Position numbers and translations under genes: made by a program. A DNA stretch of 64,000 nucleotides from Trogon surrucura (Eukaryota; Chordata; Aves; Trogoniformes; Trogonidae), in contig CM036658.1 of the NCBI GenBank assembly GCA_020746105.1, positions 17,778,689 through 17,842,688 of the forward strand. The letters run 5' to 3'. Shown one piece after another: positions 1 to 12,931 of this stretch (position 1 is its first letter; every line of letters begins with the position of its first letter). The notes below the pieces were generated by a model. It had not been told where the DNA came from. It searched no databases and saw only the letters and a program-made list of their open reading frames with translations.

Positions 1-35
1 GATAAGTGGCCACAAACATAATTCTTTAGACATAA

Positions 36-507
36 ACTGTTGGAACTGCTGGAGAGAGTCCAGCACAGGGCAACCAGGATGATTAAGGGAGTGGAGCATC
101 TCCCTTTTGAGAAAAGACTGAGGGAGCTGGGGCTCTTTAGTTTGGAGAAGAGGAGACTGAGGGGTGACCTCATTAATGTTTACAAATATATCAAGGGTGA
201 GTGTCACGAGGATGGAGCCAGGCTCTTCTCGGTGACAACCACTGATAGGACAAGGGGTAATGGGCTGAAACTGGAACATAAGAGGTTCCGCTTAAACTCG
301 AGAAGAAACTTCTTCTCAGTGAGGGTGACGGAGCACTGGAACAGGCTGCCCAGGGAGGTTGTGGAGTCTCCTTCTCTGGAGACATTCAAGACCTGCCTGG
401 ACACGTTCCTGTGTGGCATAGTCTAGGCATTCCTGCTCTGGCAGGGGGATTGGACTTGATGATCTTTCGAGGTCCCTTCCAATCCCTAACATTCTGTGAT
501 TCTGTGA
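36..507 (+). mobile_element. CR1 LINE, 5'-truncated, 3' end of ORF2 and tail
   Basis: The copy begins at [13 protein letters not shown] and reads the C-terminal part of CR1 ORF2 without a stop to position 423 (motifs [21 protein letters not shown], then [39 protein letters not shown]). It ends in the CR1 3' UTR with GATGATCTTTCGAGGTCCC and the octamer tail ATTCTGTG ATTCTGTG. There is no poly(A), as is normal for CR1. The open frame suggests a fairly young copy. The host sequence before it begins within the window. Confidence 0.92.
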
Positions 508-2442
508 CCAAGTCTGGGATCTAGCTGCACCTAGACTCTTCTTTGAGGAGTTTAGAAAGCAAGGAGGTCATTTCTGAACCTTGTGAGTCAACAAGACGGC
601 TTCCCTCAGCTGCATATCAGACTGATATCCATACATATAACATGACAAATGGGTGGCACTGAAAACTGCAGTGATCTTTCTCAACTAATGAGGCTGTGTG
701 AGCTTTTTTCTATACAAACACATCTCAGACCTGCTCTAGAAGGACTGCCATAGGTGAGACAAGTCAGTGATAAAAGATAATCCAGGCTGGATGCAGTTCT
801 TGCACTTTGTAACTAATTGTTAAAGAAACACTTGATTAGTAAAAACTACAGGTAGCTCAACAGTCAGTAATTCTAAAAAAGTGTTGCAAATAACCATAAG
901 CATTCATTCTTTCAGACTGTCTTTCCTCATTTGACAAGCACAGCTGGCATTCAGTTTGCAGGGAGGCAGTCACAGTTTGGGACTTGCTTTTCATCAGTGA
1001 CAAGAAGCAGTGATCAAACAAGAGAGATCCTGTCCCTGACTATTGCCTACATTTTCTGCAGTTAAAGAAAAAGATTCCTACCAACACACACAGTATTTAG
1101 AGGCCTAGCTGCTCTTCACCTTCAGTAGGAATTAAATCTTTAATAAGCATCTGTGCCTCAGAAGTTTGATTTCTATCAAAAACCTAATGGTAGTTTGGCT
1201 GCTAAATCGCACCGGTTCCATTGCAGAATCCCCTTTGGAGTCTGAAAGTAATACTTTTATACTAGAACACTGTGTATGAACTGTAGAAGATTAAACAGCA
1301 ACGTATTTATTTCATCTTTTATGCATTGTCAACTGACAAAATCAGATGTTACTGCATATTTTGTTAGCTGGATCCCTTACAAGAGAGATCTTGTAATATG
1401 GGAATCCCCTTTGCCTTTCATTAATTCAATACAAATCTGAAAACTGCAGATTCAGCCAGAGTGCCTGTGGTAATTTAGCTGGCCTTGCAGGGCAGGAGCA
1501 TTGATTTGTTTCGCTTGAACAAAGACAGGAACACCACAAGAGCAGGTTTTGTGTTTGGAGGTCACTGACATCTAGTCAAAGGCTAGCATGCGAGGAGGTA
1601 TTACTCCCGTCATGTCTGGAAAAAAAAAGAGACAGTTGAGCAATATGCATGAAAAGATCTTTCTGACAGTTACGTGCTTACCAGGAGATGTTACAGAGTC
1701 AGCAAAAGTATTCATGAGCAGTCTGAAAGAGTGTAGCAGGCAGACTGTGTGAATAACCTACATAAATAGCAGTATGCCAAATAAAAACTAATTTTCAGCT
1801 GTGAAAAGCCTGACGAGTGTTTTCAGCTGGTAAAGACAGCATCAAGATGCCTCGTCATATGAATAATTCTAACAGGTGCAGTAGGCTCTTAAAAAAAAAA
1901 AAGCACATAAAGAGCCTTCAGGCTTTAGAAAAGTGACACTTGAGCAGCACAGTAACTACTTGAACTGATTCACTGACTCTTTCCCTGTTCTTGCGAAAGG
2001 CAGAGTTATGTACAGTCCTAGTTTTCCTAACCCTTTGTTAGAGCAATGTCTTCAATATTTTTTTTGCCTAATACTGAATCAAAGACATCTGCTGTCTTTG
2101 TGATATGTGTGAGTGATGTGCTCCCAGTGATGTGTAAGGCTGTCCCCAGGTTTTCACCCTGCAAGTAACAGCAGAGAAAACTCTTCCTGCTCAGGTCAGT
2201 TTCACCAAAGGAGATGTCTAGCAAAGAATTTCTGCCAGTTTTAGAGGACTGTCAAAGCGTTCTGTTCCTAAATATAACAAAGAAACAAAAAATTACTTTG
2301 ATCTAAGCTCAGGTCTTATATTAAAACCAAAACCAAACCAAAAAAAAAGAGTCAACACCCCAAACAGTCTCAGGTATATATTTTATATGCAGTTACATTA
2401 CGCTAGATCAGAGATTTTATACAGGATATGGTTATACAGGAG
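508..2442. other. Intergenic, no gene recognised
   Basis: AT-rich single-copy-looking DNA with short A runs (for example near 1890). I see no exon with convincing splice sites, no RNA gene and no recognisable repeat. Confidence 0.6.
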
Positions 2443-3631
2443 TGTACTGGGTTGGCCTGGCCAGATTTTTGTGGCGGGGGGGGAGCTGCAGGGTGGCTTC
2501 TGCAAGAAGCTGCTAGAAGCTTCCCGAGTTTGACAGAGCCAATGCCAGATGGCTCCAAAGAGGGACCCGTCGCTGGCCAAGGCTGAGCCTGTCAGTAAAG
2601 TGATAGGAGAGGAACCCTCTGTGAAAACATATTTAAGAAATGGGGAGAAAAGAACGGCGACACAACAGCTGGCAGAGAGATGGAGGAGTGAGAATCTGTG
2701 CAGACACCAAGCTCAGTGAAGAAGGAGGGGGGAGGATGAGCTCCAGGTGCCGGAGCAGAGAGTCCCATCGGTCTGTGGTGAAGACCATGGTGAAGTGGGT
2801 TGTCCCCCTGCAGCCCATGGGCGGGGTGTAGATGTCCACTGTGAGGATCACCACGTAGATGTCCACCATGTAGAGGACCTCATGCCGTGTGGGTGGATGC
2901 CTGAAGGGGGCTGCAGCCCGTGGGAAGCCCGCATCGGAGCAAGTCGCTGCCAGAACCTGTAGCCCATGGAAGAGAGGAATGCCAACGCTGGAGCAGGTTG
3001 GCCGGTGGGACTTTCGGGACGCTGCAGGAGACTCACGCTGGAGCAGTTTCCCCTGAAGGACTGCACCTCAGACTCATGAGGGGTGGGCTGCCCCTCGTGA
3101 GGTGTCTCACGTTGGGCAGTCTGTGATGAATTGCCCTTTGTGGGACGACTCACGTAGGAGAAGGGAGCATGAAGCTTGTCTCCCGTGAGAGGGACGCCAC
3201 AATGGCCTGGGGAAGAGTGAAGAGTCCTCCTCCAGAGGAAGCAGCAGCAGTGGAACCAATGTAGGATGAACAGACCGTAACCCCCCATTCCCTGTCCCCC
3301 TGTGCCGCTCGGGGGGAGGAGGTGGAGAAACTGGGATTGATGTTGAGCCTGGGAAGAAGGGAGGGATGAGGGGAAGATGTTCTGGTTTTAAGATCTGTTT
3401 GCTTTTTCTCATTTCTCACTACTCCTTTCTGATTCATTCTCTTAATAAATGCAATTAATTTCCCCAAAATCAAGTACGTTTTGCCCGGGACGGTAAATGA
3501 GAGTGATCTCCCTGTCCTTATCTCAAACCCTGAGCCCTTTGAAATATTTTTTGCCCCTGTCTAGCAGTGAAGGGTGAGTGGGAGAGCGGCTATGTGGGTG
3601 CTTGTCTGCCGGCCAGGGTCAAACCTCAACA
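2443..3631 (+). mobile_element. Solo LTR of an avian endogenous retrovirus, ERVL-like
   Basis: The 1189-bp unit starts TGTACTGGG and ends CTCAACA. It is flanked by a perfect 5-bp target duplication, AGGAG, at 2438-2442 and 3632-3636. A polyadenylation signal AATAAA lies at 3444-3449. The downstream third (from about 3470: TTTTGCCCGGGACGGTAA, then GTGATCTCCCTGTCCTTATC) resembles a common avian LTR 3' region as I recall it. No internal retroviral region is attached, so this is a solo LTR left by recombination. A 5-bp duplication fits class III (ERVL-type). The intact ends and duplication suggest a moderate, post-radiation age. Confidence 0.85.
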
Positions 3632-3669
3632 AGGAGATATGTCTGTATGTTTTATACGGGATATGCACC

Positions 3670-4354
3670 CTGTGAAGAAGGAATTGGCAATGTTGGTAGA
3701 TGAAAAACTGAATATGAGCCAGCAATGTAAGCTCACAGCCCAGAAAGCCAACCATATCCTCGGCTGAATCAGAAGAAATATGGCCAGCAGGCCGAGGAAG
3801 GGAATTCTCCTCCTCAACTCTGCTCTGGTGAGCCTCCACCTGCATTACTGCGTTCAGCTCTGTGGCCATCAACTCAAGAGGGACACAGACCTGTTGAAGA
3901 CGGTCCAGAGGGCCACAAAGATGATCATAGGGCTGGAACACCTCTTCTATGAGGACAGGCTGAGAGACTTGGAGTTGTTCAGCCTGGAAAAGAGAAGGGA
4001 GACCTTATAGCAGCCTTCCAGTACTTAAAGGAGACCTTGACAGGAAAGAAAGGAAGGAACTTTTTGTCAAGGACTGTAGTGATAGAATGAGGGGTGATGG
4101 TTTCAAACTGAAAGAGGATAGACTAGGTGTTAGGAAGGAATTTTTCCTGTAAGGATGGTGAGACACTGGCACATGTTGCCCAGAGAAGCTGTAGAAGCCG
4201 CCTCTCTGTGACTGTTCAAGGCCAGGCTGGATGGGACTTTGAGTCACCTGGTCTAACGGGAGGTGTCCCTGCCCAAGGCAGGTGGGTTGGAACTAGATGA
4301 TCTTTAAGATGATTTAAAGGTCACTTCCAACCCAAACAATTCTACAGTTCTATG
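3670..4354 (+). mobile_element. CR1 LINE, 5'-truncated, older copy
   Basis: The copy opens in the ORF2 stretch LVDEKLNMSQQCKLTAQKAN, matching [14 protein letters not shown] of the younger CR1 at 8275-9429. It continues through the C-terminal domain ([28 protein letters not shown]) in several broken frames and ends GATGATTTAAAGGTCACTTCC plus an ATTCTAC-AGTTCTATG tail. Multiple frame breaks and the ATTCTATG-type tail indicate an older subfamily than the copy at 36-507. The solo LTR ends only about 40 bp upstream. Confidence 0.9.
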
Positions 4355-7300
4355 CTGGAAGTGAACGCGAAAGTCCTGACATAGAAGCCTTCTCAAGCCA
4401 AGTTTGACCTACACAGCACAACACAGCAACTGGTGTACCAGTCTACCAGCGACCCTAAACATATTTTTAGATTTCTAGCACATGCTCAGGTTTTAGCAGC
4501 CACATTTGTCATACTTTCTTTCAGTCAGAGAACCAGTCTGAGTATTTCATGAAGTAAAAATACATCCTCTTCTGAAAGTTTGGTTTCCACTTACCAAACT
4601 CCAAAACTGTTAATAATCAGCACCAAGACAACGAAAGTTCAGTCCAAGTCTATTTCAAGAAGTGGTTCAGCCTACTGCCTGTGTTTTGGTCATCTTGTAA
4701 ATGATTCTTCTCAGAGTATCACAGAACTGAATCCTTCTTCCTTGCTCCCAGTGCATGTGGCTGATACACTCACATCCCAAGTCTCGTACTCCCAGCAGAT
4801 TTTGGAAGAAGGGCGGGCTTTTGTCCACCACAAGAGCTAACTACTCTCATTGTTCATCTGTCCTTTCAGGCAAGGAAAGGCTTCAACCCTCCATTTGTGT
4901 GTCCCACAATTCTGAGAAGTGGACTTCTTCAAATGTTTTTTTGTAAATGTTGGTGTGCATGGCACTGACCTTAGCAAGAAATAGCCGAAGCCTCCCTTTC
5001 TGGAAATAGGTTTTCTCCCTTCTTTTATAATAAAAAAATTATTGCAGTTAAGTGTCATATTGTGGGGTATTTTAGTTATGGGTTTATAGCAGTACAACTG
5101 TGAAATGCTCAGCATTTACATATGCACATTCAGCTGTGCCTAGCACTACCAACATAGAGGGTGAGCAGCACAACATCAGTGGACCTTGGCTGCAATGTCT
5201 TCCCATACAGATTTAGACTGCTTTTCTAAACAAAAGTACATCACTTTTTGGCACTTGTATGTGAGTTTGTGCATAGCACTTGTGGTCATAGTAGCAGACT
5301 ATAAACTCTACATTCCAGTAAAAATGAAGTCTGGCCAAGGTTGTTTTCACTAGTCTGTCATAGAAGAACCAATCTGTTCAGTTAAAAGTCTGTCCATTTA
5401 TCTCTACTCTGATCAAATGGGTTTTTTGGAGTCCTGTCTATCAATATGTTTTCATTGCTTTGATTAACCAGAATGTATGTTCCTTTTGTTACACACGTGA
5501 CTGTGTTGTGCACCTGCTAAAGTGACAGAGGAATGTTCTTACAGTAAAACATACAACATGGGACTTATTTTTAATTATGCTACTCTCTGACCTAGGGACT
5601 GATTGTAGAATCTGTTTATGTGACTTGGAAGGGTTTACGTCTCACACAAGAAAATATGTTGAAAACTTCTGAATAGGCAGTCTGAAGATACTTGTTTATT
5701 TTTCATTTGTAAATGAACAATTTCCAAAACTCAAAATCTGAGGATATCTTGTAGACCCAGTCTAGTCTGTGAATAGATTTCTATGCAGACCGGAAGCAAA
5801 GGAATAACAGGAATCCAAAAAATTATCTATGATAAAAGTAAAGGAGGAAGGTTTTGGTTTTGACTGTATTCTGTAAAGAATGAAATTGGCTGGCCTCAGC
5901 TGTTTCAACATACCAATTTCCATACTTTAAAAAATACATTGCAGAAACCTCGTGACTTCTCCAACTGACTCATCTCTGTACTTACCTAAAAAGAAATTTC
6001 CTACTCAAAGAGAATAATTGTTGTACCACTGCTTTTGTTGGTAAGGTTCAGTAACAAACTGTGTCCCTTAGTTTCCCTCTGTGCAAAAAACAAAACAAAA
6101 CAAAAGAACAAAAAAAAAAAAAAAAGAGAAAAAAAGTGGGTTATATTTTTTAAGAGTTTTATCTACTCAATGTAAGGAAATTACAGTTCTGTGATTTTCA
6201 TACTAATGCAGCAGAAGACCCCATCTTAACTCTACCCAGTTGAGGTTTAGAGGCTATCATTACAAATTTTAAAAAATAATACAAAGGAGCCCTTAACTGG
6301 AAGCAGCTGTTTAATTCACAGTCAGTTATAAAGATAAGATTTATTCTAGATTAGTATTAGTTCTTCCTTCAGCTATAAGAAAAAAGGTTTGATTGTCCAG
6401 TTTCCAGATCTCAAGAGCTAGAGGAGGAGGATTAGGAGGCACAAACAGTTCATTCTTTTCTCATTCACACTGAGGTAACGCAGCTTTATTGACTGACAGG
6501 CTCTCCTCACTTGCAACCTAACTCCTCTACTTGTCACAGAAGTGTATAGATTAGACCTCCAGCTGGTGCAAATCACAGTGATCTGATGGCTTTATTGGAG
6601 ATGCATCAATCTACACTCTTTAAGAGTCAAACTACCCTATTTTCTAAATGGTAAAATTGCAAGCCAGTGAAATCCATATTTGTTTTGCCATTGACTGCAC
6701 TGGGACCATGCTGTTCTCACACTTGAGAAATTGAGAGTTAGAGCTAAACCCTATCCAAAATACATATAATTTTATATCATGTGAGGTTACATTTAAAAAT
6801 AACATCCATGTATTAGATATTATTTTGATTTTTGGCAAATTAATGACTCTGTGAGGGAAATTAATGTCTGAATTCAGTATTATTCGGTGCTTTTTTCCCA
6901 CTGATAGCTAATTTCTTCTCGGTGATGATGTGCTGAATATAGGCAGATTACTTCATGAATTAAGACTGTGCTAAAATAATCCTTCACTTAAAATATTAAC
7001 TTACTGTGTTTTCTTTAAAATATTTTACTGTTCTACCAATTTTTAACTGATTCAAAGATAGTAAAAATTAAACACAGTATTGCTTTTATTGGTTTATGAG
7101 GTTCAGTTTCTAGAGTGGTTACTAAGGAAATGCTTTGTTGAAGAGCTTGCATTGTTATTAAAGAATAATGAAATTATAATTAATGTATACTTGTAGTACC
7201 AATTGAATTTCAAACTGAGAAATTCTCTTATTCTTCCCTGAAATCCAGGGGCATTTCAGCATCAGTGAGCTAGGTGACCAGCATTACTGCATTAGTAAAT

Positions 7301-8274
7301 TGCCCTCCAACTAATGAAGCAGGACACAGGCAAAATTTCAGCAAAAAAGAAAGTAACCTCATAGCAGAAAATATATCTGCAAAGTTTATTGCCTTTAACT
7401 CATCCCTAGATTTTCAGCCACCCCAGATTGAGCATATGGGACCTCACATGCTCACATGTTCCCACTCAGTTCAATTCCGGAAGATCCTAACATCCAAAGT
7501 CCACCTCCCTCAAGCCAGTCAGAGGAAATAGAGCACAACATTAAGACCATAATCTTAAAAGCTTCTGAAATCGAAGTACGAAACTTTTGCCAAAGGACAG
7601 TAGATTATTTAGCCAGAGCACTATCCTGGGAGAACATTAGGTACATTGCTAAGTTTCATTTCTCATTTGATCAACATGCACTTAACTCCCCACCTGACCT
7701 GAAGCTCAGTTCTGTTTGAAATTAATCGCATTGCTGATGGTGATTGCAGCTAAAGCTTTTCTGAATGGATACAACAAGGATGTCATAGATTGAAATTCCC
7801 TTTTCAGGAGGTATTCTGATGCAAGTAAAGGGTGAAGACATCAGAATTACTTCTTATTTAATTACTTTTTATACTAGATCTTCCCCTTTCCACTCCTTCT
7901 CTGTAATTTACAGTGCAATAAGGTGGAAAGAGAGCTCAAAACTTTGCAAGTCCAAGAAATGGCGTATGATTGCAAAGTCTAAGGAGCTCAGTTTCACGGA
8001 CTGGAAAAGCCTGTGCTGTGGTGTCTCAGAAGCTTCCTACGATCCACATTTACTGTAGACATGATCACAACTTCTTACAGAGCAGCAATTCACTGGAAAT
8101 TACAGTCTGTGTGCTGGCCTGTGAACTGTAAAGTTTCAGCAGTAGGAACCACTGCAATTGCCTCGACTGACTAGTGGCACTTGCCACCTGACTGAAATAC
8201 TGGACCCTTTGGCTAGTACAGTTTAGAAGTATTGTTTTTTCCCTTGACTTATTATAGCAGATTAAAATCAGTTA
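4355..8274. other. Intergenic, no gene recognised
   Basis: There is an A-rich simple stretch at about 6087-6135. No convincing exon, RNA gene or dated repeat was found. Open frames up to about 90 codons occur but show no family resemblance. Confidence 0.55.
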
Positions 8275-9429
8275 ATCACAGAATCACAGAATCACAGAAT
8301 GTTAGAGGTTGGAAGGGACCTCAGAGATCACCTGGTCCAAACCCCCTGCCAGAGCAGGATCACCTACAGTAGAGCGCACAGGAACGCGTCCAGGCGGGTT
8401 TTGAATGTCTCCAAAGAAGAAGACTCCACAACCTCCCTGGGCAGCCTGTGCCAGTGCTCGGTCACCCTCACAGTAAAAAAATTTTTCTCATATTTTTATG
8501 GAACCTCCTGTGTTTCAGCTTCCACCTATTGCCCCTTGTCCTGTCAGTGGGCACCGCTGAAAAGAGCCTGGCTCCATCCTCCTGACATTCCCCCTTGACA
8601 TATTTATAAACATGAATGAGGTCACCCCTCAGCCTCCTCTTCTCCAAGCTAAAGAGACCCAGCTCCTTCAGCCTTTCCTCATAAGGGAGATGTTTCACTC
8701 CCTTCATCATCTTTGTGGCTCTACGCTGGACTCTCTCAAGCAGCTCCCTGTCCTTCTTGAACTGAGGGGCCCAGAACTGGACACAATATTACAGATGTGG
8801 CCTCACCAGGGCAGAGTAGAGGGGCAGGAGGACCTCTCTTGACCTACTAGCAACTCCCCTTCTAATACACCCCAGGATGCCATTGGCCTTCTTGACCACG
8901 AGGGCACATTGCTGGCTCATGGCCATCCTGCTGTCCACTAGAACCCCCAGGTCCCTTTCCCCTGCGCTGCTCTCCAGCAGGTCAGTCCCCAACCTATATT
9001 GGCACATGGTTTTTTTTTTTCCCAAGTGCAAAACTCTACACTTGCCCTTGTTAAACTTCATAAGATTTGTCCCTGCCCAGCCCTCCAGCTTGTCTAGGTC
9101 TCTCTGGATGGCTGCACAACCTGCTGGTGTGTCAACCACTCCTCCCAATTTCGTATCATCAGCAAACTTGCTGACAACATTCTCTAATCCCTCATCCAGA
9201 TCATTGATAAATATATTGAACAGCACCGGCCCAAGCACTGACCCCTGAGGGACCCCACTAGACACAGGCATCCAGCCAGACTCAGCCCCATTGACCACAA
9301 CTCTCTGGCTTCTTCCCTTCAGCCAATTACCGACCCACCTCACTACTTGGTCCTCCAGACCACACTTCCTCAGTTTACCTATGAGGATGCTGTGGGAGAC
9401 GGTGTCAAAGGCCTTGCTGATATCCAGGT
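8275..9429 (-). mobile_element. CR1 LINE, 5'-truncated, young copy on minus strand
   Basis: Read on the minus strand, the element enters at [15 protein letters not shown] of the reverse transcriptase (near 9429), and runs through [10 protein letters not shown], the catalytic FADD box (about 9155-9166) and the MSQQCALV...[10 protein letters not shown] segment. It finishes in the 3' UTR and the CAGAATCACAGAATCACAGAATG tail at 8275-8303 (reverse complement of ATTCTGTG repeats). The RT frame is open to about 8789, then shifts frame before the C-terminal domain (8468-8710). The 5' boundary is sharp: CR1 similarity stops after GATATCCAGGT. It closely resembles the copy at 46057-47935. Confidence 0.95.
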
Positions 9430-9430
9430 G
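8789..9430 (-). pseudogene. CR1 ORF2 reverse transcriptase fragment
   Basis: About 210 codons of CR1 reverse transcriptase are open. They contain [53 protein letters not shown] and a thumb region ending [22 protein letters not shown]. The N-terminal fingers and the endonuclease domain are absent, so it cannot act as a retrotransposase. An apparent upstream extension of the frame to 9553 is flanking host DNA, not CR1. Confidence 0.85.
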
Positions 9431-11437
9431 CATTACTTTATTCTGAGTGCTCTGTGTGCAAGTCTCTGTGTTCTCTTTGACTCGTGGAGCTGTAACAGAG
9501 ATTCCCTCTTCTGAAAGTAGAACATTTAGGACGTTTTGCCCTGATTCAGCCAAGCTTTCATTAAAAATACGTCTATTTCAATAATGTAATATTTAACAAA
9601 TTGAAAATACTTTGGAGAATTAAGGCTTGAGAGAGTTCTACGTGCTAAATCTAGCAACTTATTCTTTCTGAAAAAGAGAAGGAAATTTTTACACAGATCA
9701 TCAATACAAAACCAATTTATAATAAAGAAAATGACAACTGCTGGAGCATCTTGTGTAAACACAGGCTATAAATAGTTAGCCTTTCCTGTCTTATTTCAAT
9801 TAATTTAGTTCTCATGATTCATAACTTAAGGTGTAACCAAATTTTCAAGACTTTTGACATATATGAAGTTATACAGTTCGACACATTCTATTCCAGGCAG
9901 TTATGAGAGCTATACCTATCTATATTTTGTATTAACCTCCTAAAGGAAGAGTGTTTTGTCATACCTGATTTCTAAAGCATTCTGTTAAGCTCTGACTTTA
10001 CAGATTACAGGCTATTCATATCCTGTTAGACTTCTTAGATCAAATTAAACTGATATTATGGAATGTAATGTGATATCTCCAAAGATATAATTTATGTCCA
10101 CTTTGCAATAGCAGACCATTGGGATTTCTGTGCAAGCAACAACTTGATACTCTTCTCACACAAGTTCTATATTGCTAAAATTGGTCCAGTTTCAACAGTT
10201 CCTTGTAGTGTTCATTCACAGAAGTAACATGACAACGAGGAATATTTTCCTTCTTCAATGCATAAGAAAGTGGTCTCTGACATACGCTTTCCAAGGTGGT
10301 GGCTTTACAACAGCCAAAATTAAAAATGGCTGAAATTGCATCCCTATTAAAGATTGAAGAATTGATTTACTTTTGAACACCTATAAATGGAGCAGAATGA
10401 GAAAATTAAAAATACATATAAAATATTAAAAACTGCTAGTATTTTTCTTATTCTCCTCCTAGAACTAACATTATCACCATCCACAGCTAGATTATCAGAG
10501 TTCAGCATCAGAGACCTTCACTATCCCCCATTTTCCATTATAACAGCTCTCCTACTTTAACCATCACAGGCTGGAGCTGGTTTCTTATGAAAAAAGCAAC
10601 TCTTCACATTTCACATTCCACATGGTGAGCATCTGGTCCTCTGTGGTATGCAAGTAATAAACCATATTTGGTCTGGATTGGTTTTCTTCTAATCTTTTCA
10701 CAGGTCCAAAGACAGCAAAATGGACCTATCAGGGTTGGTTGGTTTGTTTGGTTTTGCACTTAGTTAACTAATTTCTACTACATGCTAGTGCGAATAAACT
10801 CAGGATTCTATCTGCTTCTGCCAGACTTCGATAAATACCAACATTCCCATTAACTTCCATGGTATACTACCACGTCGATTGATTGACCGTAGGAATGGGA
10901 ATTGTAAGCTTTTATTAAGACTTGGAGAAATTCTTTAGTCTCATGTAGGCACTTAATTCATAAGGTGAAGTTGTATGAGGAGAGCAATAAGTAATGTGAT
11001 ACCTTAAAAAGTAATCAGAACAGAAGTAATCCTACACGGCACTAGTACATTTCATGGATTTATACAAGGCAGACAAAAGCCATGTGAGTTCCTGAAGGAA
11101 TCTAGCATCATCAAACTTTTATCACAGCTGAGATATAATCCAGAGGTTAAATGCTCGATTATGTGCTGCAACAGCCCACTGGGCAATTTTCCAGTCAGAT
11201 ACATTTACAGCCACCATTGCTGAAGCTCAGTGGTATCTGAAATTTACACCGTGTTTGTGGAATATAAAATGACTGCAAGAAATCTCATAGCTCAGGGAAG
11301 CAAAACCAGATTATCTGACCAGGATTGCCCATGGCTTTTTCTGCAGAGCCATGTGTCAGTTATGTTACTCAAACTCGCAGCTCTATTATGTCATTTGCTC
11401 AATATAAACTTGATATAGAGAGTTGTTTAAGAAATTA
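9430..11437. other. Intergenic, no gene recognised
   Basis: AT-rich non-repetitive-looking DNA. No exon, RNA gene or repeat that I can name. Confidence 0.55.
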
Positions 11438-12931
11438 GTGAATGGGACTCCCATGGAAACTGCCCTCAGGGATAAAAGAGCTGTACAGAGATGGCAGATC
11501 TTTAAGGACTTTTTTTTAGAGCACAAGAGCTCTTGTTTTCTGTAAGAAATCAGGCAAGGAAGGCAGGAGTCCATCACGGGTCAGTAAGGACCTCCTGGTC
11601 AAGTTGAAGTGTAAGAAGGAAATGCACAGGCAATGGAACCTGGGATATGTGTCCTAGGAAGAATTTAGGGACTGTCCCTAGATGTTTAGAGGTGGGATGA
11701 ATTTGACAGGAGATGTGAAGAATATTAAGAACGGCTTCTATGGGTACATTTGCCAGAAAAGGAAGATTAAAGAAATATACCCTCCCTGACAAATAAGACA
11801 GAATATCTGGTAACAATAAACGTGGAGAAGACTAAGATACTCAACAATATTGTCTCCTCAGTTTTCAACGGTGATCTCTCTTCCAACATCTCTCAAGCGC
11901 CTGAGCCTCGCAACAGAGACTGGGGAAATGAAGTCCCTCTCATTGTCGAAGAAGGTCAGGTTTGAGACTACATGAGAAACCTGAGTATACATAAGTCCAT
12001 GGGACCCAATAAGATGCATCCCAGGCTCCTGAGGGCATTGGCTGATGTACTTGCTAATCCACCCTCCATCATATCTAAATCATGGCAGTCAGGCAAAGTC
12101 CCCAGTGACCAGAAAAAGAGAAACACAGGACAAAAAGAACAACCCTGGGAACTACAAACTGGTCAGCCTCACCTCTGTACCTGGTAAAGCCATGAAACAG
12201 ATCATCCTGGAAGACATGTTGAAACATAGGGTATACAGAGAGGTACTTAGAGACAGCCAGAATGGCTTCCCCAAGAGCAAAATCATGCCTGGCTAATCTC
12301 ATGGCCTTCTTCAGTGGAGTAGCTGCATCACTAGGCAAGGGAAGAGTTACAGATGTTGTCAACTTAAGACTTTGATGCAGTCCCTCACAATATTCCTGTC
12401 CCTAAATCAGAGAGATAAGTATTTGATGGACGGACTGTTAGACGGACAAGGATGAATGGCTATGTCCAAAGAGTTACAATGGCTATGTCCAAAGTGTCCC
12501 CATGGAAAACAATAATGAATGGTATCTCTCAAGGGTCTGTGCTGGAACAAATACTATTTAAGAGACCTTATTGTGGCCTTTCAATAAGGGAGCTTATAAG
12601 AAAGATGGAGAGAGACTTTTTACCAAGGCCTATAGCGACAGCACAAAGGGCAACAGTTCTAAATTGAAGAGGGTAGCTTCAGATTGGCTATAAAGAAGAC
12701 TTTTTTTTTTATAATGAGAGTGGTGAGATACTGGAGCAGGTTGCCCAGGAAAGTTTTGGATGCCTCATCCCTGGAATTGTCGGGTGGCTGTGTCCAAAGA
12801 GTTACAGTCAACCTGGCCAGGTTGGATGGGGCTTTGAGCAACCTGGTCTAGTGAAAGATGTTGTGGCTGGACTAAATGATCTTTAAAGGTCACCTCCAAT
12901 CCAAACCATTCTATGATTCTACGATACTATG
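11438..12931 (+). mobile_element. CR1 LINE, long old copy with internal deletions
   Basis: The copy starts in the CR1 linker between endonuclease and reverse transcriptase (GGCAGGAGTCCATCACGG, GTAAGGACCTCCTGGTCAAG). It keeps the block [20 protein letters not shown] at about 11991-12047 and [20 protein letters not shown], then TIMNGISQGSVL at about 12508-12540. It jumps directly from there to the C-terminal tail (about 12560), so roughly half of the RT domain is missing. The end has GATCTTTAAAGGTCACCTCC and an ATTCTATGATTCTACGATACTATG tail. Many stops and shifts mark it as old. The segment 12781-12812 duplicates sequence from 12455-12480. Confidence 0.9.
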
